Part shown: positions 24,417 to 33,354 of the stretch, piece by piece
How the letters are laid out: each line of letters starts with the position of its first letter
Position numbering within the stretch: position 1 is the stretch's first letter
DNA from: Providencia huaxiensis
Lineage (GTDB): Bacteria; Pseudomonadota; Gammaproteobacteria; Enterobacterales; Enterobacteriaceae
DNA: 64,000 nt
NCBI RefSeq assembly: GCF_002843235.3
Contig: NZ_CP031123.2
Coordinates: 3,224,001 to 3,288,000 of the forward strand
Direction of reading: 5' to 3'
Translations under genes and position numbers: made by a program
Notes under the pieces: model-generated
What the model saw: only the letters and a program-made list of their open reading frames with translations
Told to the model about the DNA's origin: nothing
Databases searched by the model: none

Positions 24417-24901
24417 TATTGGTACTCCGCTAGCAATGTCCCTGTTGCGGTAAAGCCTCCTTCAGGCAACGTAACTCCCAATCTCTTAACTGGAACAACT
24501 TCTAAAACAGGCGGTTGCCCATACGTAATCTTTAACGGTTTATTGATTTCAAAGCCTAAACCATTTTGGGTAATACGCATGCCAAGATCTCGGAAATTGG
24601 TTTCCAGAGCCGACGTATCAAAGTCGGTTGCAGTTCCTTTGATTGTCAGCATCAAGTCCCAACCTTTTAAATTGTCTTCACACTTCAATGCGTAATTAAT
24701 AGGTTTCGTGAATCTGACTCCATCTATTTTATGTAAACCAATATCTTTATATTCAATGACGTTGACTTTATCTTCAAAAACAGTGCAAGGCGGTGGAATT
24801 AATAAAGTTCCCGTAAATTCCACATCGTTCGCCATCGCAGCGCTAGCAGGTATTACTAGCAGACCCATTATCAGCGGAAATCTTTTCATTATTTTTTGCA
24901 T
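24416..24901 (-). CDS. Minor fimbrial subunit, second member of a tandem paralogous pair
   Basis: 161 residues from the ATG at 24901, chosen over a longer frame because GAGGG lies seven bases upstream and the product then begins with a signal peptide (KRFPLIMGLLVIPASAAMA). The core IPPPCTVF, KPINYALKCED, FDTSALETNFRDLGMRI and VVPVKRLGVTLPEGGF aligns with the upstream neighbour (LAPPPCKI, KPINYNIDCEK, FDTGAIETDLPGLGIAF, AIPVRDLSTTLTKGG). Both end in a YQ beta-zipper. The pair looks like a tandem duplication of the mrpF-position gene. Confidence 0.85.
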   Translation of the reverse strand: MQKIMKRFPLIMGLLVIPASAAMANDVEFTGTLLIPPPCTVFEDKVNVIEYKDIGLHKIDGVRFTKPINYALKCEDNLKGWDLMLTIKGTATDFDTSALETNFRDLGMRITQNGLGFEINKPLKITYGQPPVLEVVPVKRLGVTLPEGGFTATGTLLAEYQ

Positions 24902-24911
24902 TATTTTTCCC

Positions 24912-25466
24912 TCACTGATAATCAAGTTTGATAGTGACGCCCGCATGAAAAACCCCACCTTTTGTCAATGTTGTGGATAAGTCACGAACAGGTATAGCTT
25001 CAAATTGAGGGGCATTTGGGTACACGAACTTGATTTCTTGATTTAATCGAAGCTTGCTTCCGTTATAACGAAAAGCAATCCCTAAACCCGGAAGATCTGT
25101 CTCAATTGCACCAGTATCAAAAGATGCAGGAATACCAATCAACGTCATTTTCATTTGCGACGTTGGCCTTTTTTCACAGTCAATATTGTAATTTATGGGT
25201 TTCGAATAGGCGTTCCCGTCAATTCGCGTACTCATGATTTCATCAAAATTGACTTTGATGATATTTCCACCATTAATTTTGCAAGGGGGTGGTGCTAAAA
25301 CAACTCCTTTAATCGGTACGGTTATCATACCGGGTGTGACTGTCGCCCGTGTACTTCCCGACGGGCTAATACGTGAATCGGGTAACCCTGCATAGGAGGC
25401 CGATGTAAAAAGTAGTCCAACGAGACATGATGCCAGCAGGTACCGCTGCTTATTTAAATCACTCAT
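24912..25466 (-). CDS. Minor fimbrial subunit, first member of a tandem paralogous pair
   Basis: 184 residues, signal peptide (LLASCLVGLLFTSASYAG), then an extra 30-residue Ser/Thr/Pro-rich stretch (DSRISPSGSTRATVTPG) before the pilin core. Conserved pilin cysteines lie in APPPCKINGG and NYNIDCEKR. AGGTGG lies three bases before the ATG, which overlaps the preceding gene by eight bases. Paralogue of the next gene downstream, which lacks the N-terminal extension. Confidence 0.85.
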   Translation of the reverse strand: MSDLNKQRYLLASCLVGLLFTSASYAGLPDSRISPSGSTRATVTPGMITVPIKGVVLAPPPCKINGGNIIKVNFDEIMSTRIDGNAYSKPINYNIDCEKRPTSQMKMTLIGIPASFDTGAIETDLPGLGIAFRYNGSKLRLNQEIKFVYPNAPQFEAIPVRDLSTTLTKGGVFHAGVTIKLDYQ

Positions 25467-26040
25467 AATCCACCTTAAAGTCCATTACGGCGCTGAAACT
25501 TCCTTCCGTCAATTTTTCGGGAGTTCTCACTGGTGTGACAAAATATTGAAGAGTCCCCTGCGGTGCATCAAGGAATTGTGGACGACCTCGGCTTCCTAGC
25601 CTGATATCTTCTCGTTGTGCGTCAGTCACTTCTAATGCCAAGCCAGAGACACCTTTTACACTTAACATTTCTGGAAAGTGTTTATCCGATACGGCAACAA
25701 AGGAAACCGTTATGACGGGCTGCATTGCATCCCAAATCGCTCTGCCCGTTCTCGTGTCTTTCATTCGGCTTTCTGTACGAATGCAATGTCTAAATTCTAA
25801 TTCAAATGACACTGGTTCAGCTCTATCACCAGGTTTACGGAGTGAATAAGAAGGGATCTCCCCTAGAGACACTTCTTGGCGCTTTGAATTGGTCACATCC
25901 ATCGTACAAGGTGCCTCGGTCATCATGCCATTTACTGTCAATGTTCCGTGTAATCCATCAATATCCCAGCTACTTATTCCAAAGGTAAACACTGGAACTA
26001 AGCTGAATAAGATAGTGCTGAACTGGAGAGTCCTTTTCAT
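25459..26040 (-). CDS. Minor fimbrial subunit (MrpE position)
   Basis: 193 residues from the ATG at 26040, where GGAG stands upstream and a signal peptide follows (KRTLQFSTILFSLVPVFTFG). The longer frame from 26103 would run into the chaperone gene. Pilin features: TEAPCTMDV, ELEFRHCIRTES, and beta-zipper MDFKVDYE. An insertion (KDTRTGRAIWDAMQPVITVS) in the middle is longer than in the sister subunits. It lies 13 bp after the chaperone stop. Confidence 0.85.
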   Translation of the reverse strand: MKRTLQFSTILFSLVPVFTFGISSWDIDGLHGTLTVNGMMTEAPCTMDVTNSKRQEVSLGEIPSYSLRKPGDRAEPVSFELEFRHCIRTESRMKDTRTGRAIWDAMQPVITVSFVAVSDKHFPEMLSVKGVSGLALEVTDAQREDIRLGSRGRPQFLDAPQGTLQYFVTPVRTPEKLTEGSFSAVMDFKVDYE

Positions 26041-26053
26041 ACATTGTTCTCCG

Positions 26054-26806
26054 TTATCTATCCGTCGAAGATTCAACTTTGCAAGTTGTACCTGCGCAAC
26101 CAAACGTCAATTTAGGCCTTCCACCATAATCATTGATATAAGTTAGAACTGGCTTTGCCCCCATAGCACTTGCGCTACCCTTAAGCATTCCGTTACCTTT
26201 TGGTGAGATCATCACAGGCTCAAACTGCTTCACCGTATCTCCTCCCACTTTTGAACTTGCATCCACAATCGTGACAAAGTAAGCAGTTGGATTCGTGACT
26301 TCGTAGGCATCACCTTTACGCGTTAACGTAATTTTTTCTTGCCATGGGTTTTCTAAATCCGTACGAGTGGCATATAACGCTTTTGGTCGATAAAACAACT
26401 TAATACGTGTTTGTAATGCAATTTGTAATACGTTAGCTTCTTTACTACGTGGCGGAATCTCACGTAAGTTAAAGTAATAAACACTTTCTCTGTCCTGAGG
26501 TAATGTCGCGATATCAGGAAGAGATTGAATTTTAACTTGGCTACCTTCACCTGGTTCTACGCGTTGAACTGGTGGTAACACCGTGAGTGGGCTTTCAATT
26601 TTGTTACCATTAGCGTCTTCAATCCAGCCCTGCGCAAGATAAGGTAACTCTGTGTTTTCATTCTTAATATTTAAGCTAATGGTCTTTTCAGCCCCATTAT
26701 AAATGACGCGTGTTCTATCAAGTGCAATAGCGGCCAAAGCCTGTCCACATAGCACTGCAGATAACGTAATTGTCGTAGTAAAAAATGCAATTTTCTTAAT
26801 ATTCAT
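26054..26806 (-). CDS. mrpD: Periplasmic fimbrial chaperone
   Basis: PapD-type chaperone, 250 residues from the ATG at 26806 (the longer frame begins at a TTG). Signal peptide KKIAFFTTTITLSAVLCGQ, cleavage near ALA. Mature domain 1 has the classical IALDRTRVIYNGAEKTISL with Arg8 equivalent, LPYLAQGWIED, the signature YYFNLREIPPRS, and Lys in IALQTRIKLFYRP, which anchors the subunit carboxylate. Domain 2 ends in two cysteines (FGCAGTTCKV) probably bonded. It donates subunits to the MrpC-like usher. Confidence 0.92.
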   Translation of the reverse strand: MNIKKIAFFTTTITLSAVLCGQALAAIALDRTRVIYNGAEKTISLNIKNENTELPYLAQGWIEDANGNKIESPLTVLPPVQRVEPGEGSQVKIQSLPDIATLPQDRESVYYFNLREIPPRSKEANVLQIALQTRIKLFYRPKALYATRTDLENPWQEKITLTRKGDAYEVTNPTAYFVTIVDASSKVGGDTVKQFEPVMISPKGNGMLKGSASAMGAKPVLTYINDYGGRPKLTFGCAGTTCKVESSTDR

Positions 26807-26841
26807 ATGTACCAACTATTTATAAAATCAAGCAACTTGGG

Positions 26842-29532
26842 TTACTCGGTATAATCTGCGCTGTAAGCAATATCCGGTGGCTTCAATAACCAACGCTGAC
26901 TCGGTTCTACGCCCTGTTTAACGGGTGCAGGTTTGTAGACAGGGGCTGGTTGCCCAACAGGAACAGCTTTTGCAGGCATATATCCAGGTTCAATACCTGG
27001 GCTGCTTGTACACGGTAATAACAGTGAGTTAAATTCCGCCGTTTTAATATTTTCTGGGATCTGAATTTTGCATTGCGCACTTCCATCCCAATGCACATCT
27101 AAAACTTCATTTGGATTGACACCAGAGATATATACGGAGCCATTATCAGTCACGATACCGAGCTCTCTATTTTTCTCATTTCTCACGGTAGCCCCGAATG
27201 GCGGATAACTTCCATCGGCCAGTGCCAATCTCACCATCGTTTTAACACCCGCTAACACCTCAAATTCGCGGTAAGCAACAGCCCCTTCAGTCAACGTAAT
27301 AGGCTGCGATGTCCGAATAGCTTCCACATCGTCAGGCAGCTGAGTCACATCAATATGCGCGCTGGTACGGTAGTAATCACTGATGTCAGAGACTACTGCT
27401 TTACCAAAAATATTGGTTTCTGTGGTTGGCCCAAAACCTTGAATAGGGACATTTTTCACACCTTCAGTACCTACCATCACCCGGCTTCCACCTGGCGTGT
27501 TAATGCGGTGTAATGCGGCACCATGCCCTGTGACTGTTGCACCACCCTGTAGAGAAAATGCAGCTGAAGAGGTATCGCCATTGATATAACTGGTACTTGC
27601 CGTAACGGTTGCTAAATCAGCGTAACGCGTATAGAAACCATCAATGGTTCCACGTCCACGACTACTAACCCCAGTACCAACACGATAATTTGTTTTATCA
27701 TCAACGGAATCGAAATAGCTGACGGTATGTGAATTACCATCCCTCGTCACCATGTTGTTATAGCTAATTGACGCTCTATCAGCCCAAGGCAAAGAGAGGT
27801 TCATATATAGCCCATCATCATTATTTCTATTATCAAATTTGTTACGGAATGCCGTTAAACTTAAATTGATGTTTTTAAAACGACCAATATCAAAATATTT
27901 AGCAATAGAAATGTTATAGCGTTTTGCCGCAGGCTTATTCCAATAGGTTTCGTGGTTATAGTTCAGATACGCAGTCAGATCCGCACTAGTGAAGTACTTA
28001 TTAAATGTGATCGTATACAGCTCTTTACTATTATCGAATTCCACCCCTCTGTAACGACGGTCGAGATATTGGTTCATACTCATAAAGTCGCGTTCAGAGA
28101 ATCGATATCCTGCGAAGGTGACTTGGCTATCATATTCTTCAAAACGTTTTGAATAACTTAAGCGATAAGACGCCCCTGTATAGATTTTGTTTTCTGTTTT
28201 CAGTTTTGCTCGTGACTCAGTGATATCGAATGAAATTGCACCGAAGGCGAGTAAATCTCGACCAACACCGAGTGATAATGCGTTATAGTCACCTGCCGCG
28301 ACACCACCACCGAATAATGACCAACCGTTAGAGACCCCCCAGCTAAATTCCCCTGTAACGAATCCTTGCCCTTCTGTTTCATGTTCCATATTATTCGGTC
28401 GGCCACCGGCAATCTTAAACAGCACTGAGCCTGGACGAGTTAAATACGGAATGGAGGCGGTATTCATTTGGAATTCTTGTATGGAGCCATCCTGCTCTTC
28501 GATACGTACATCTAATTTACCGCTAACGGCATCACTTAAATCTTGAATACGAAAAGGCCCCGGAGCAACTTGCGTTTCATAAATGACACGCCCTTGCTGA
28601 GTCACAATCACTTTTGCATTGGTTCTCGCAACACCAGTGACTTCAGGTGCATAGCCACGTAAGTTAGGTGGTAACATTCTCTCATCAGAGATAAGACTTA
28701 CCCCCATATAACGGAATGAGTCAAATAACCCTGAGCGAAGAAATTGCTCCCCCATCGTTAGCTTTGCATTTAGCTCTTTGACGGCTCGATAAGCATAATA
28801 TTGGCTCCAATCCCATTTACGATCTGTGGATTGACCATTCGTTCGATTATAACTTGCTTGCCAGTCAGCTCTAAAACGCCATGCGCCTAAGTTAAAACCT
28901 GTCGTACCGTTACCAGTAACTGACTGGGTATTGGCTGAATCTGCAGGCCTTGTTAAGTTAGCATTCAAGTTATAGTCAAAGATCAGAGCGGGAACACCTT
29001 CATCCCAACGAGATGGGGGATCCCAGTTATCAGAGGTAAATTCGATATAAGCCTGAGGTACAGTAATGGTGATCGTTTCTTTGGCTAAAGAACCACTTAC
29101 TGTCATTCCTGGGATCGTTTCTGGAATTAAACATTGGCCATTTTTAGCAAATTCAACCTTTTGTTTCCATTCATCGCGCAAAGCGATATGGTCAACAACA
29201 TCTGGCGTTAAACAAGGCTCAGTCATACCCGGATCATTAGGATCCGCGATATATTCAATATCAAAAATGTCAGCTAAATCGCGACTATTTAAATTAATTT
29301 TAAATGGGTACTTCCCAGGCATAACATAACCTGCGCGAGAGAACTCATTTAAGGAAATATTTTTTTTATCCTGAAGATCTAAAACATCCGTATTAAACTC
29401 AATACTATCATTATTTGCATTAGCTAAATTTATATGAGCAATGGCTATAAACACCATGGTAGCAACAGGCGTTAAAAAATAACTTACTGAGTTATTAAAT
29501 ACTTTATTTTTACTTTTTAATCGCAGAGCCAT
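26842..29532 (-). CDS. mrpC: Outer-membrane fimbrial usher
   Basis: Usher (FimD/PapC family), 896 residues, normal length. After a signal peptide, the N-terminal chaperone-binding domain has EFNTDVLDL and FSRAGYVMPGKYPFKINLN. The beta-barrel shows the family pattern (NLNANLTRP, GFNLGAWRFRADW, YAYRAVKELNAKLTMGEQFL, LPPNLRGYAPEVTGVARTNA in the plug region around 300, RPGSVLFKIAGG). C-terminal domains end with GVNPNEVLDVHWDG. A Pro-rich tail (about 850-885, repeated PVGQPAPVYKPAP) is unusual. AAGGGA precedes the ATG. Confidence 0.94.
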   Translation of the reverse strand: MALRLKSKNKVFNNSVSYFLTPVATMVFIAIAHINLANANNDSIEFNTDVLDLQDKKNISLNEFSRAGYVMPGKYPFKINLNSRDLADIFDIEYIADPNDPGMTEPCLTPDVVDHIALRDEWKQKVEFAKNGQCLIPETIPGMTVSGSLAKETITITVPQAYIEFTSDNWDPPSRWDEGVPALIFDYNLNANLTRPADSANTQSVTGNGTTGFNLGAWRFRADWQASYNRTNGQSTDRKWDWSQYYAYRAVKELNAKLTMGEQFLRSGLFDSFRYMGVSLISDERMLPPNLRGYAPEVTGVARTNAKVIVTQQGRVIYETQVAPGPFRIQDLSDAVSGKLDVRIEEQDGSIQEFQMNTASIPYLTRPGSVLFKIAGGRPNNMEHETEGQGFVTGEFSWGVSNGWSLFGGGVAAGDYNALSLGVGRDLLAFGAISFDITESRAKLKTENKIYTGASYRLSYSKRFEEYDSQVTFAGYRFSERDFMSMNQYLDRRYRGVEFDNSKELYTITFNKYFTSADLTAYLNYNHETYWNKPAAKRYNISIAKYFDIGRFKNINLSLTAFRNKFDNRNNDDGLYMNLSLPWADRASISYNNMVTRDGNSHTVSYFDSVDDKTNYRVGTGVSSRGRGTIDGFYTRYADLATVTASTSYINGDTSSAAFSLQGGATVTGHGAALHRINTPGGSRVMVGTEGVKNVPIQGFGPTTETNIFGKAVVSDISDYYRTSAHIDVTQLPDDVEAIRTSQPITLTEGAVAYREFEVLAGVKTMVRLALADGSYPPFGATVRNEKNRELGIVTDNGSVYISGVNPNEVLDVHWDGSAQCKIQIPENIKTAEFNSLLLPCTSSPGIEPGYMPAKAVPVGQPAPVYKPAPVKQGVEPSQRWLLKPPDIAYSADYTE

Positions 29533-29552
29533 AATAGTCCCTTAGTAATAAC

Positions 29553-30104
29553 TCAGTAATAATCCATTTTAAAACGGATAGTTGTCTGATAATTTCCTGG
29601 TTTTAAGCGTTTATTATTAGGTACTACCCGCACCTTATAGTGCAGAGTTGTCTCCCCCGCGCTAATAGGTAAATCAGGCATTGCCTTACCAGGTATTGCA
29701 ACATTTCCAGCCATATCAGAAATTTTTACTGACAATCCATTTGCATGCCCAAAAACATCGAAGTTACGGCCATCAGTTGGGCCATCAAATGTAATATTGA
29801 AAGTTTGCCAATTAGGGGTTCCAGGAGTTACCGGTGTTAGAACACAATTGATAAGGCGTATAGAGAAATCACTTGTTGGACTTTCTCTGTCGTGAATTAT
29901 CTGGCTAACCGGTACAGTCGTTATGCTAACTGATTGATCTCGGCTATCTGCATCTATTGCACAAGGGCTCTCAATGATTGAACCGCCCATAGTAACAGTT
30001 CCTTTGAACTGACTTTGTGCCCGAGAATTTTGATTTTGCGCACTGACTATCGGGGCAAATATCATTCCTGAAAGCACCATGACAATGATGCCAAAGTGAT
30101 TCAT
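29553..30104 (-). CDS. mrpB: Minor fimbrial subunit, MrpB-like
   Basis: 183 residues with signal peptide (IIVMVLSGMIFAPIVSAQ), pilin cysteines in IIESPCAIDADSR and RLINCVLTP, and C-terminal TIRFKMDYY. Located between the major pilin and usher as mrpB is in Proteus, where it is thought to end fimbrial growth. GGAG lies five bases before the ATG. The strand before the first cysteine (QFKGTVTMGGSI) is the chaperone-complementing donor region. Confidence 0.87.
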   Translation of the reverse strand: MNHFGIIVMVLSGMIFAPIVSAQNQNSRAQSQFKGTVTMGGSIIESPCAIDADSRDQSVSITTVPVSQIIHDRESPTSDFSIRLINCVLTPVTPGTPNWQTFNITFDGPTDGRNFDVFGHANGLSVKISDMAGNVAIPGKAMPDLPISAGETTLHYKVRVVPNNKRLKPGNYQTTIRFKMDYY

Positions 30105-30153
30105 AGCGACTCCATCTCAACTTAATAACCAATTTCAATGCATTAAAATTAGT

Positions 30154-30175
30154 GCCCATACATCCTTGTACGGGC
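30154..30175 (-). terminator. Intercistronic stem-loop after the major pilin gene
   Basis: GCCCATAC (30154-30161) pairs with GTACGGGC (30168-30175), eight pairs with one wobble and a six-base loop, nine bases after the last pairable end of mrpA. Such hairpins after major pilin genes attenuate transcription or stabilise the pilin mRNA, giving more pilin than usher. No T-run is present. Confidence 0.5.
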
Positions 30176-30183
30176 TATACCAA

Positions 30184-30714
30184 TTACTGGTAGCTCAGAG
30201 CAAATGTTGCAATTGCATCAAATTCACCTGGTACAGCTGGTTTGTTTGTTGCATCATCATCGCCTTGCAAATAAGCTTGGAAACGCAATGTGTTCGCACC
30301 AGTTAATAAAGTTTGAGATGGTGATTTAGCACCTAAAGCAATTTTGGTGCCGTTGAAATCAGTGATCACGATACCCGCGTTTTTCGCAGTACCAGCAATA
30401 GCTAAACCATCAGTTACCGAAGTACTTGGAATACCAGTAAATGTAGTTTGAACTGTTTTCAGAGTTGTGATGTCGCACTGCTCTAATTGAATATTGAAGT
30501 CACGAGCAATACTTTTACCGCCACCGTTTAATGCAGATGTTGCGATAGCACCCATTGGTACTTCAAATGCTTGAGATCCTGGTGGAATTGAGCAAGGAGC
30601 ATCAATAATTGAACCTTTAAAAGTGACTTGGCCGCCACCTTGGTTTGCAGAAGCAGAACCAGCAACTACTGCTAAACCTAAACCTAATACTAAAGCAAGT
30701 TTATTTAATTTCAT
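30184..30714 (-). CDS. mrpA: Major fimbrial subunit, MrpA-like
   Basis: Structural pilin of an MR/P-type fimbria. The mature N-terminal region has the donor strand and first cysteine (GQVTFKGSIIDAPCSIPPGS). The second cysteine is in NIQLEQCDITT, and the C-terminus is ATFALSYQ. The start at 30714 gives MKLNKLALVLGLGLAVVAGS, almost the Proteus MrpA signal peptide; the frame continues upstream to 30747 but those residues have no signal-peptide logic. 176 residues. First gene of the ten-gene operon. Confidence 0.92.
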   Translation of the reverse strand: MKLNKLALVLGLGLAVVAGSASANQGGGQVTFKGSIIDAPCSIPPGSQAFEVPMGAIATSALNGGGKSIARDFNIQLEQCDITTLKTVQTTFTGIPSTSVTDGLAIAGTAKNAGIVITDFNGTKIALGAKSPSQTLLTGANTLRFQAYLQGDDDATNKPAVPGEFDAIATFALSYQ

Positions 30715-30747
30715 TTTATACATTTCCATTAGATAAAAAGACAACAC

Positions 30748-31850
30748 AAATTAAAATAATGAGTTATTATTAATCTGATTATTTCAACTTTTTCTTAAAA
30801 TATATTCGATTAGCAAATATTAAAGATTGACACCAATAACTATTTCTATTTATCAAACTCTATTAGTTAATAAATGAAATAATTAAACAATGCATCAATG
30901 CGTTGCCATTATTATACCACATTTTAGTTATGTCAAATTTAAGGGTTAATTAAACATCTTAACTATAAGTTAGTGATATATATATATAATTCATAACATG
31001 CCCCATCTTAAATACACCATTACGGGATAAGTTGGTGATGTGCTTCTAATTAAATTGACCTTTTCTTAATAAAAAACCATAAAATAAACCCAATCATTAT
31101 TAATAAAGTTTTTTATACTCATAAAACGGGTTCTTATTAGTGAAAAAAAATGGGATGAGATAAAGTGAAATCATGAAATTAACTCAAAAATATTAAATCG
31201 AGATTTTACCGAAAAATAATTAATCAGAAACTTCCCAAAAAAAACAATTAAATATTTTCATAATGTTTCTAAACTCACCAATTGTTACATTTTAAATGAG
31301 TAATAAATTAAAAATAAATCCATAAATATCATCATGATAGATTAAAAACAACCATGAATTCAATATAAACAACACCTAGGTACCATTAATATAATAAAAC
31401 ACTTTTTAAATAAAAATAAAAATAGAAATAATTGATAGAAAATAAAATGAAAAACGATAGCCAGACAGCCTTAATATTTCAAATTATTTCAAAAAGTAAT
31501 TAAAAGTAACTTTCAATAACTTTATAAATACCACCAGAAGGATTAAAATAGAAAAACAAGACACCTTTAATAGAAATAAACCAATCTCTATTTAAGTTGA
31601 TTAGCTAAATTAAGGTAAGTTAAATAGCAAAAATGAGGATATCCCAAAAATGAGTAAAAGTAATGCCATAAATTATTGTCGACAATTACATTACTGACCT
31701 AATAATAATATCTCAAATATAGAAACCGCTGTTTAAGTCAAAACACCATAAAGACTGAGCATAACTTACCATTATATTTAACATTACCTACACCCAAATT
31801 AGAGTATGTTTATATGGCGATACAAAGTAAATCACCACTTAAAACAAAAA
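30748..31850. other. 1.1-kb very AT-rich region upstream of the fimbrial operon
   Basis: No gene is supported. In Proteus mirabilis this place holds the recombinase gene mrpI and an invertible promoter; I see neither a recombinase frame nor a pair of long perfect inverted repeats. Long A-runs and T-runs suggest H-NS-type silencing. Apart from the mrpA promoter candidate and the nar terminator at the edge, I cannot assign anything. Confidence 0.5.
30911..30919 (-). promoter_or_regulatory. Candidate extended -10 promoter for the fimbrial operon
   Basis: On the minus strand the bases read TGGTATAAT, a perfect extended -10. TTGACA lies 14 bp upstream (30936-30931), closer than the usual 17, so the extended -10 may carry the promoter. 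This gives a leader of about 190 bases before the mrpA start. Confidence 0.4.
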
Positions 31851-31874
31851 ACCCCATCTCATATGAAATGGGGT
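31851..31874 (-). terminator. Rho-independent terminator of the nar operon
   Basis: ACCCCAT (31851-31857) pairs with ATGGGGT (31868-31874) around a loop that itself contains TCATATGA. On the minus strand it is followed by TTTTTGTTTT. It lies 84 bases after the narI stop, a textbook intrinsic terminator. Confidence 0.85.
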
Positions 31875-31957
31875 GCCAAAATAGCAATATTTGTTGTTTA
31901 CACAAGAACAAGTTGTACAAAAGCAATGTACTGGCCCACCGCCTTGTGGAGCCAAAC

Positions 31958-32635
31958 CTAATGGCGATTTCTCACCAATTGATACCGACGAGTCAGGTAT
32001 TCGATAGGGGCACTCCAAATGTGCACTAAACGGCAGAATGGGAAGAGTAAAAATATCGTCATACCCAACACAATATGCAGTTTAAAAACGATGCCAACAC
32101 CTTCAAGGTAATTGGATGCCCCCCAATGGAATGTCACAATAGACTGCGCCCATCCCACTAATTTTAGCATTTCGCTGCCATCCATATGTTGCGCTGAGAA
32201 TGGAATGGTAAGTAACCCTAAGCAAACTTGCACCACCAGCAAGGTTAAAATCATAATGTCACCGAAGGATGAAGTTGCTCTCACGCGAGGGTTCGTCAGG
32301 CGGCGCTTCAACAGCATCGCGCCACCAATTAACATCATCACACCTGCTGCCCCCCCACCAATCATCGCCATTAATTGCTTAATATGCATTGGCAGAAAAG
32401 ATTCATACATCCAATGAGGCGTTAACATACCTAAAAAGTGCCCGACAAAAATCCCAATAATCCCCAAATGGAATAAGTTTGATGCCAAACGCATGTTCTT
32501 TTTATCTAACATTTGGCTGGAACCCGCTCGCCACGTGTATTGCCCGTAATCGTAACGTAACCAACTACCGACAATAAATACCGTCCCAGCGATATAGGGG
32601 TATATATCGAAGAAAAATTGATTGATAAAATTCAT
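31958..32635 (-). CDS. narI: Nitrate reductase A, gamma subunit (cytochrome b)
   Basis: Membrane diheme b subunit that oxidises quinol and passes electrons to NarH. 225 residues with five membrane helices. Haem-ligating histidines are recognisable in [16 protein letters not shown] (two, about 56 and 66) and in [23 protein letters not shown] (two, about 187 and 205). Last gene of the operon; its ATG overlaps the narJ stop by four bases. Confidence 0.96.
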   Translation of the reverse strand: MNFINQFFFDIYPYIAGTVFIVGSWLRYDYGQYTWRAGSSQMLDKKNMRLASNLFHLGIIGIFVGHFLGMLTPHWMYESFLPMHIKQLMAMIGGGAAGVMMLIGGAMLLKRRLTNPRVRATSSFGDIMILTLLVVQVCLGLLTIPFSAQHMDGSEMLKLVGWAQSIVTFHWGASNYLEGVGIVFKLHIVLGMTIFLLFPFCRLVHIWSAPIEYLTRRYQLVRNRH

Positions 32636-33354
32636 TTTTGAACTCCTACATGGCTACCCACACTGAGATCCAAATATTGTGGTACCACCGCATTGGCGAA
32701 GCGATGTTGATGTGCTGCCACTTCGCTACCACATGTTTTTTCATCAGCAAAAAATTTCACTTGCTCCTCTTCCCAAACCGCATCTAGCGCCTCTGGAGTG
32801 TCATCCCGTACTTCGATTGCTACTTGTTTGCTTAATTGCTCCGCAGCAATGTCGCTATGGGAAAACTCAAGTAAAAAATCAAATAAAACAGAGAAACGGC
32901 TTTCTCGCTGTTTTAGCCTTTCCCCTAACAGCGCTAAAATTGGCGCAATATCCTGTAACCCCTCGATAGTTTCATCGGTCGGTAATGCCGTGAGGTATTC
33001 CAAATAAATGGGCAAATGGTCGGGTAATTCACGGCAATCAATTTGTAAACCGTGTTGCTGGTATTGAGCCATTAAATCAACCATCGCTTGCCCTCGGTCT
33101 CTGGACTCACCATGCACATGCTCAAATAGCAATAATGATGTCGCGCGCCCTCTATCAAACAGCTCACAATATTGCGCTTGCATATCGAGTAAGTCTTCAT
33201 TGAGATACTCACGCACAAACACCATCAGTTGAACAGCGCGTGTGACAGACAGTTCATCAGCCTGTTCTAGCGCTTCAATGAGCTCATCACGATGTAACCA
33301 AAGCGCTTCCGAAGGGTATTCCAATAACCGAGAGATCACTTTTAGTGCCATCAT
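32632..33354 (-). CDS. narJ: Nitrate reductase molybdenum cofactor assembly chaperone
   Basis: TorD-superfamily chaperone that holds NarG until the molybdenum cofactor and FeS are inserted. 240 residues, all-helical, with [14 protein letters not shown] at the start, [22 protein letters not shown] (about 60-82) as the family signature, and [12 protein letters not shown]. Overlaps narH and narI by four bases each, so expression is coupled. It is not part of the final enzyme. Confidence 0.95.
   Translation of the reverse strand: MMALKVISRLLEYPSEALWLHRDELIEALEQADELSVTRAVQLMVFVREYLNEDLLDMQAQYCELFDRGRATSLLLFEHVHGESRDRGQAMVDLMAQYQQHGLQIDCRELPDHLPIYLEYLTALPTDETIEGLQDIAPILALLGERLKQRESRFSVLFDFLLEFSHSDIAAEQLSKQVAIEVRDDTPEALDAVWEEEQVKFFADEKTCGSEVAAHQHRFANAVVPQYLDLSVGSHVGVQK

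Noticed and set aside
30748..31850. Possible invertible element or mrpI remnant upstream of mrpA
   Set aside because: I found no pair of long inverted repeats around the promoter and no recombinase-like coding. Short A/T-only symmetries are expected by chance here.
31814..32029. 71-codon frame over the nar terminator
   Set aside because: It runs through a strong terminator hairpin and into narI on the opposite strand; not a gene.
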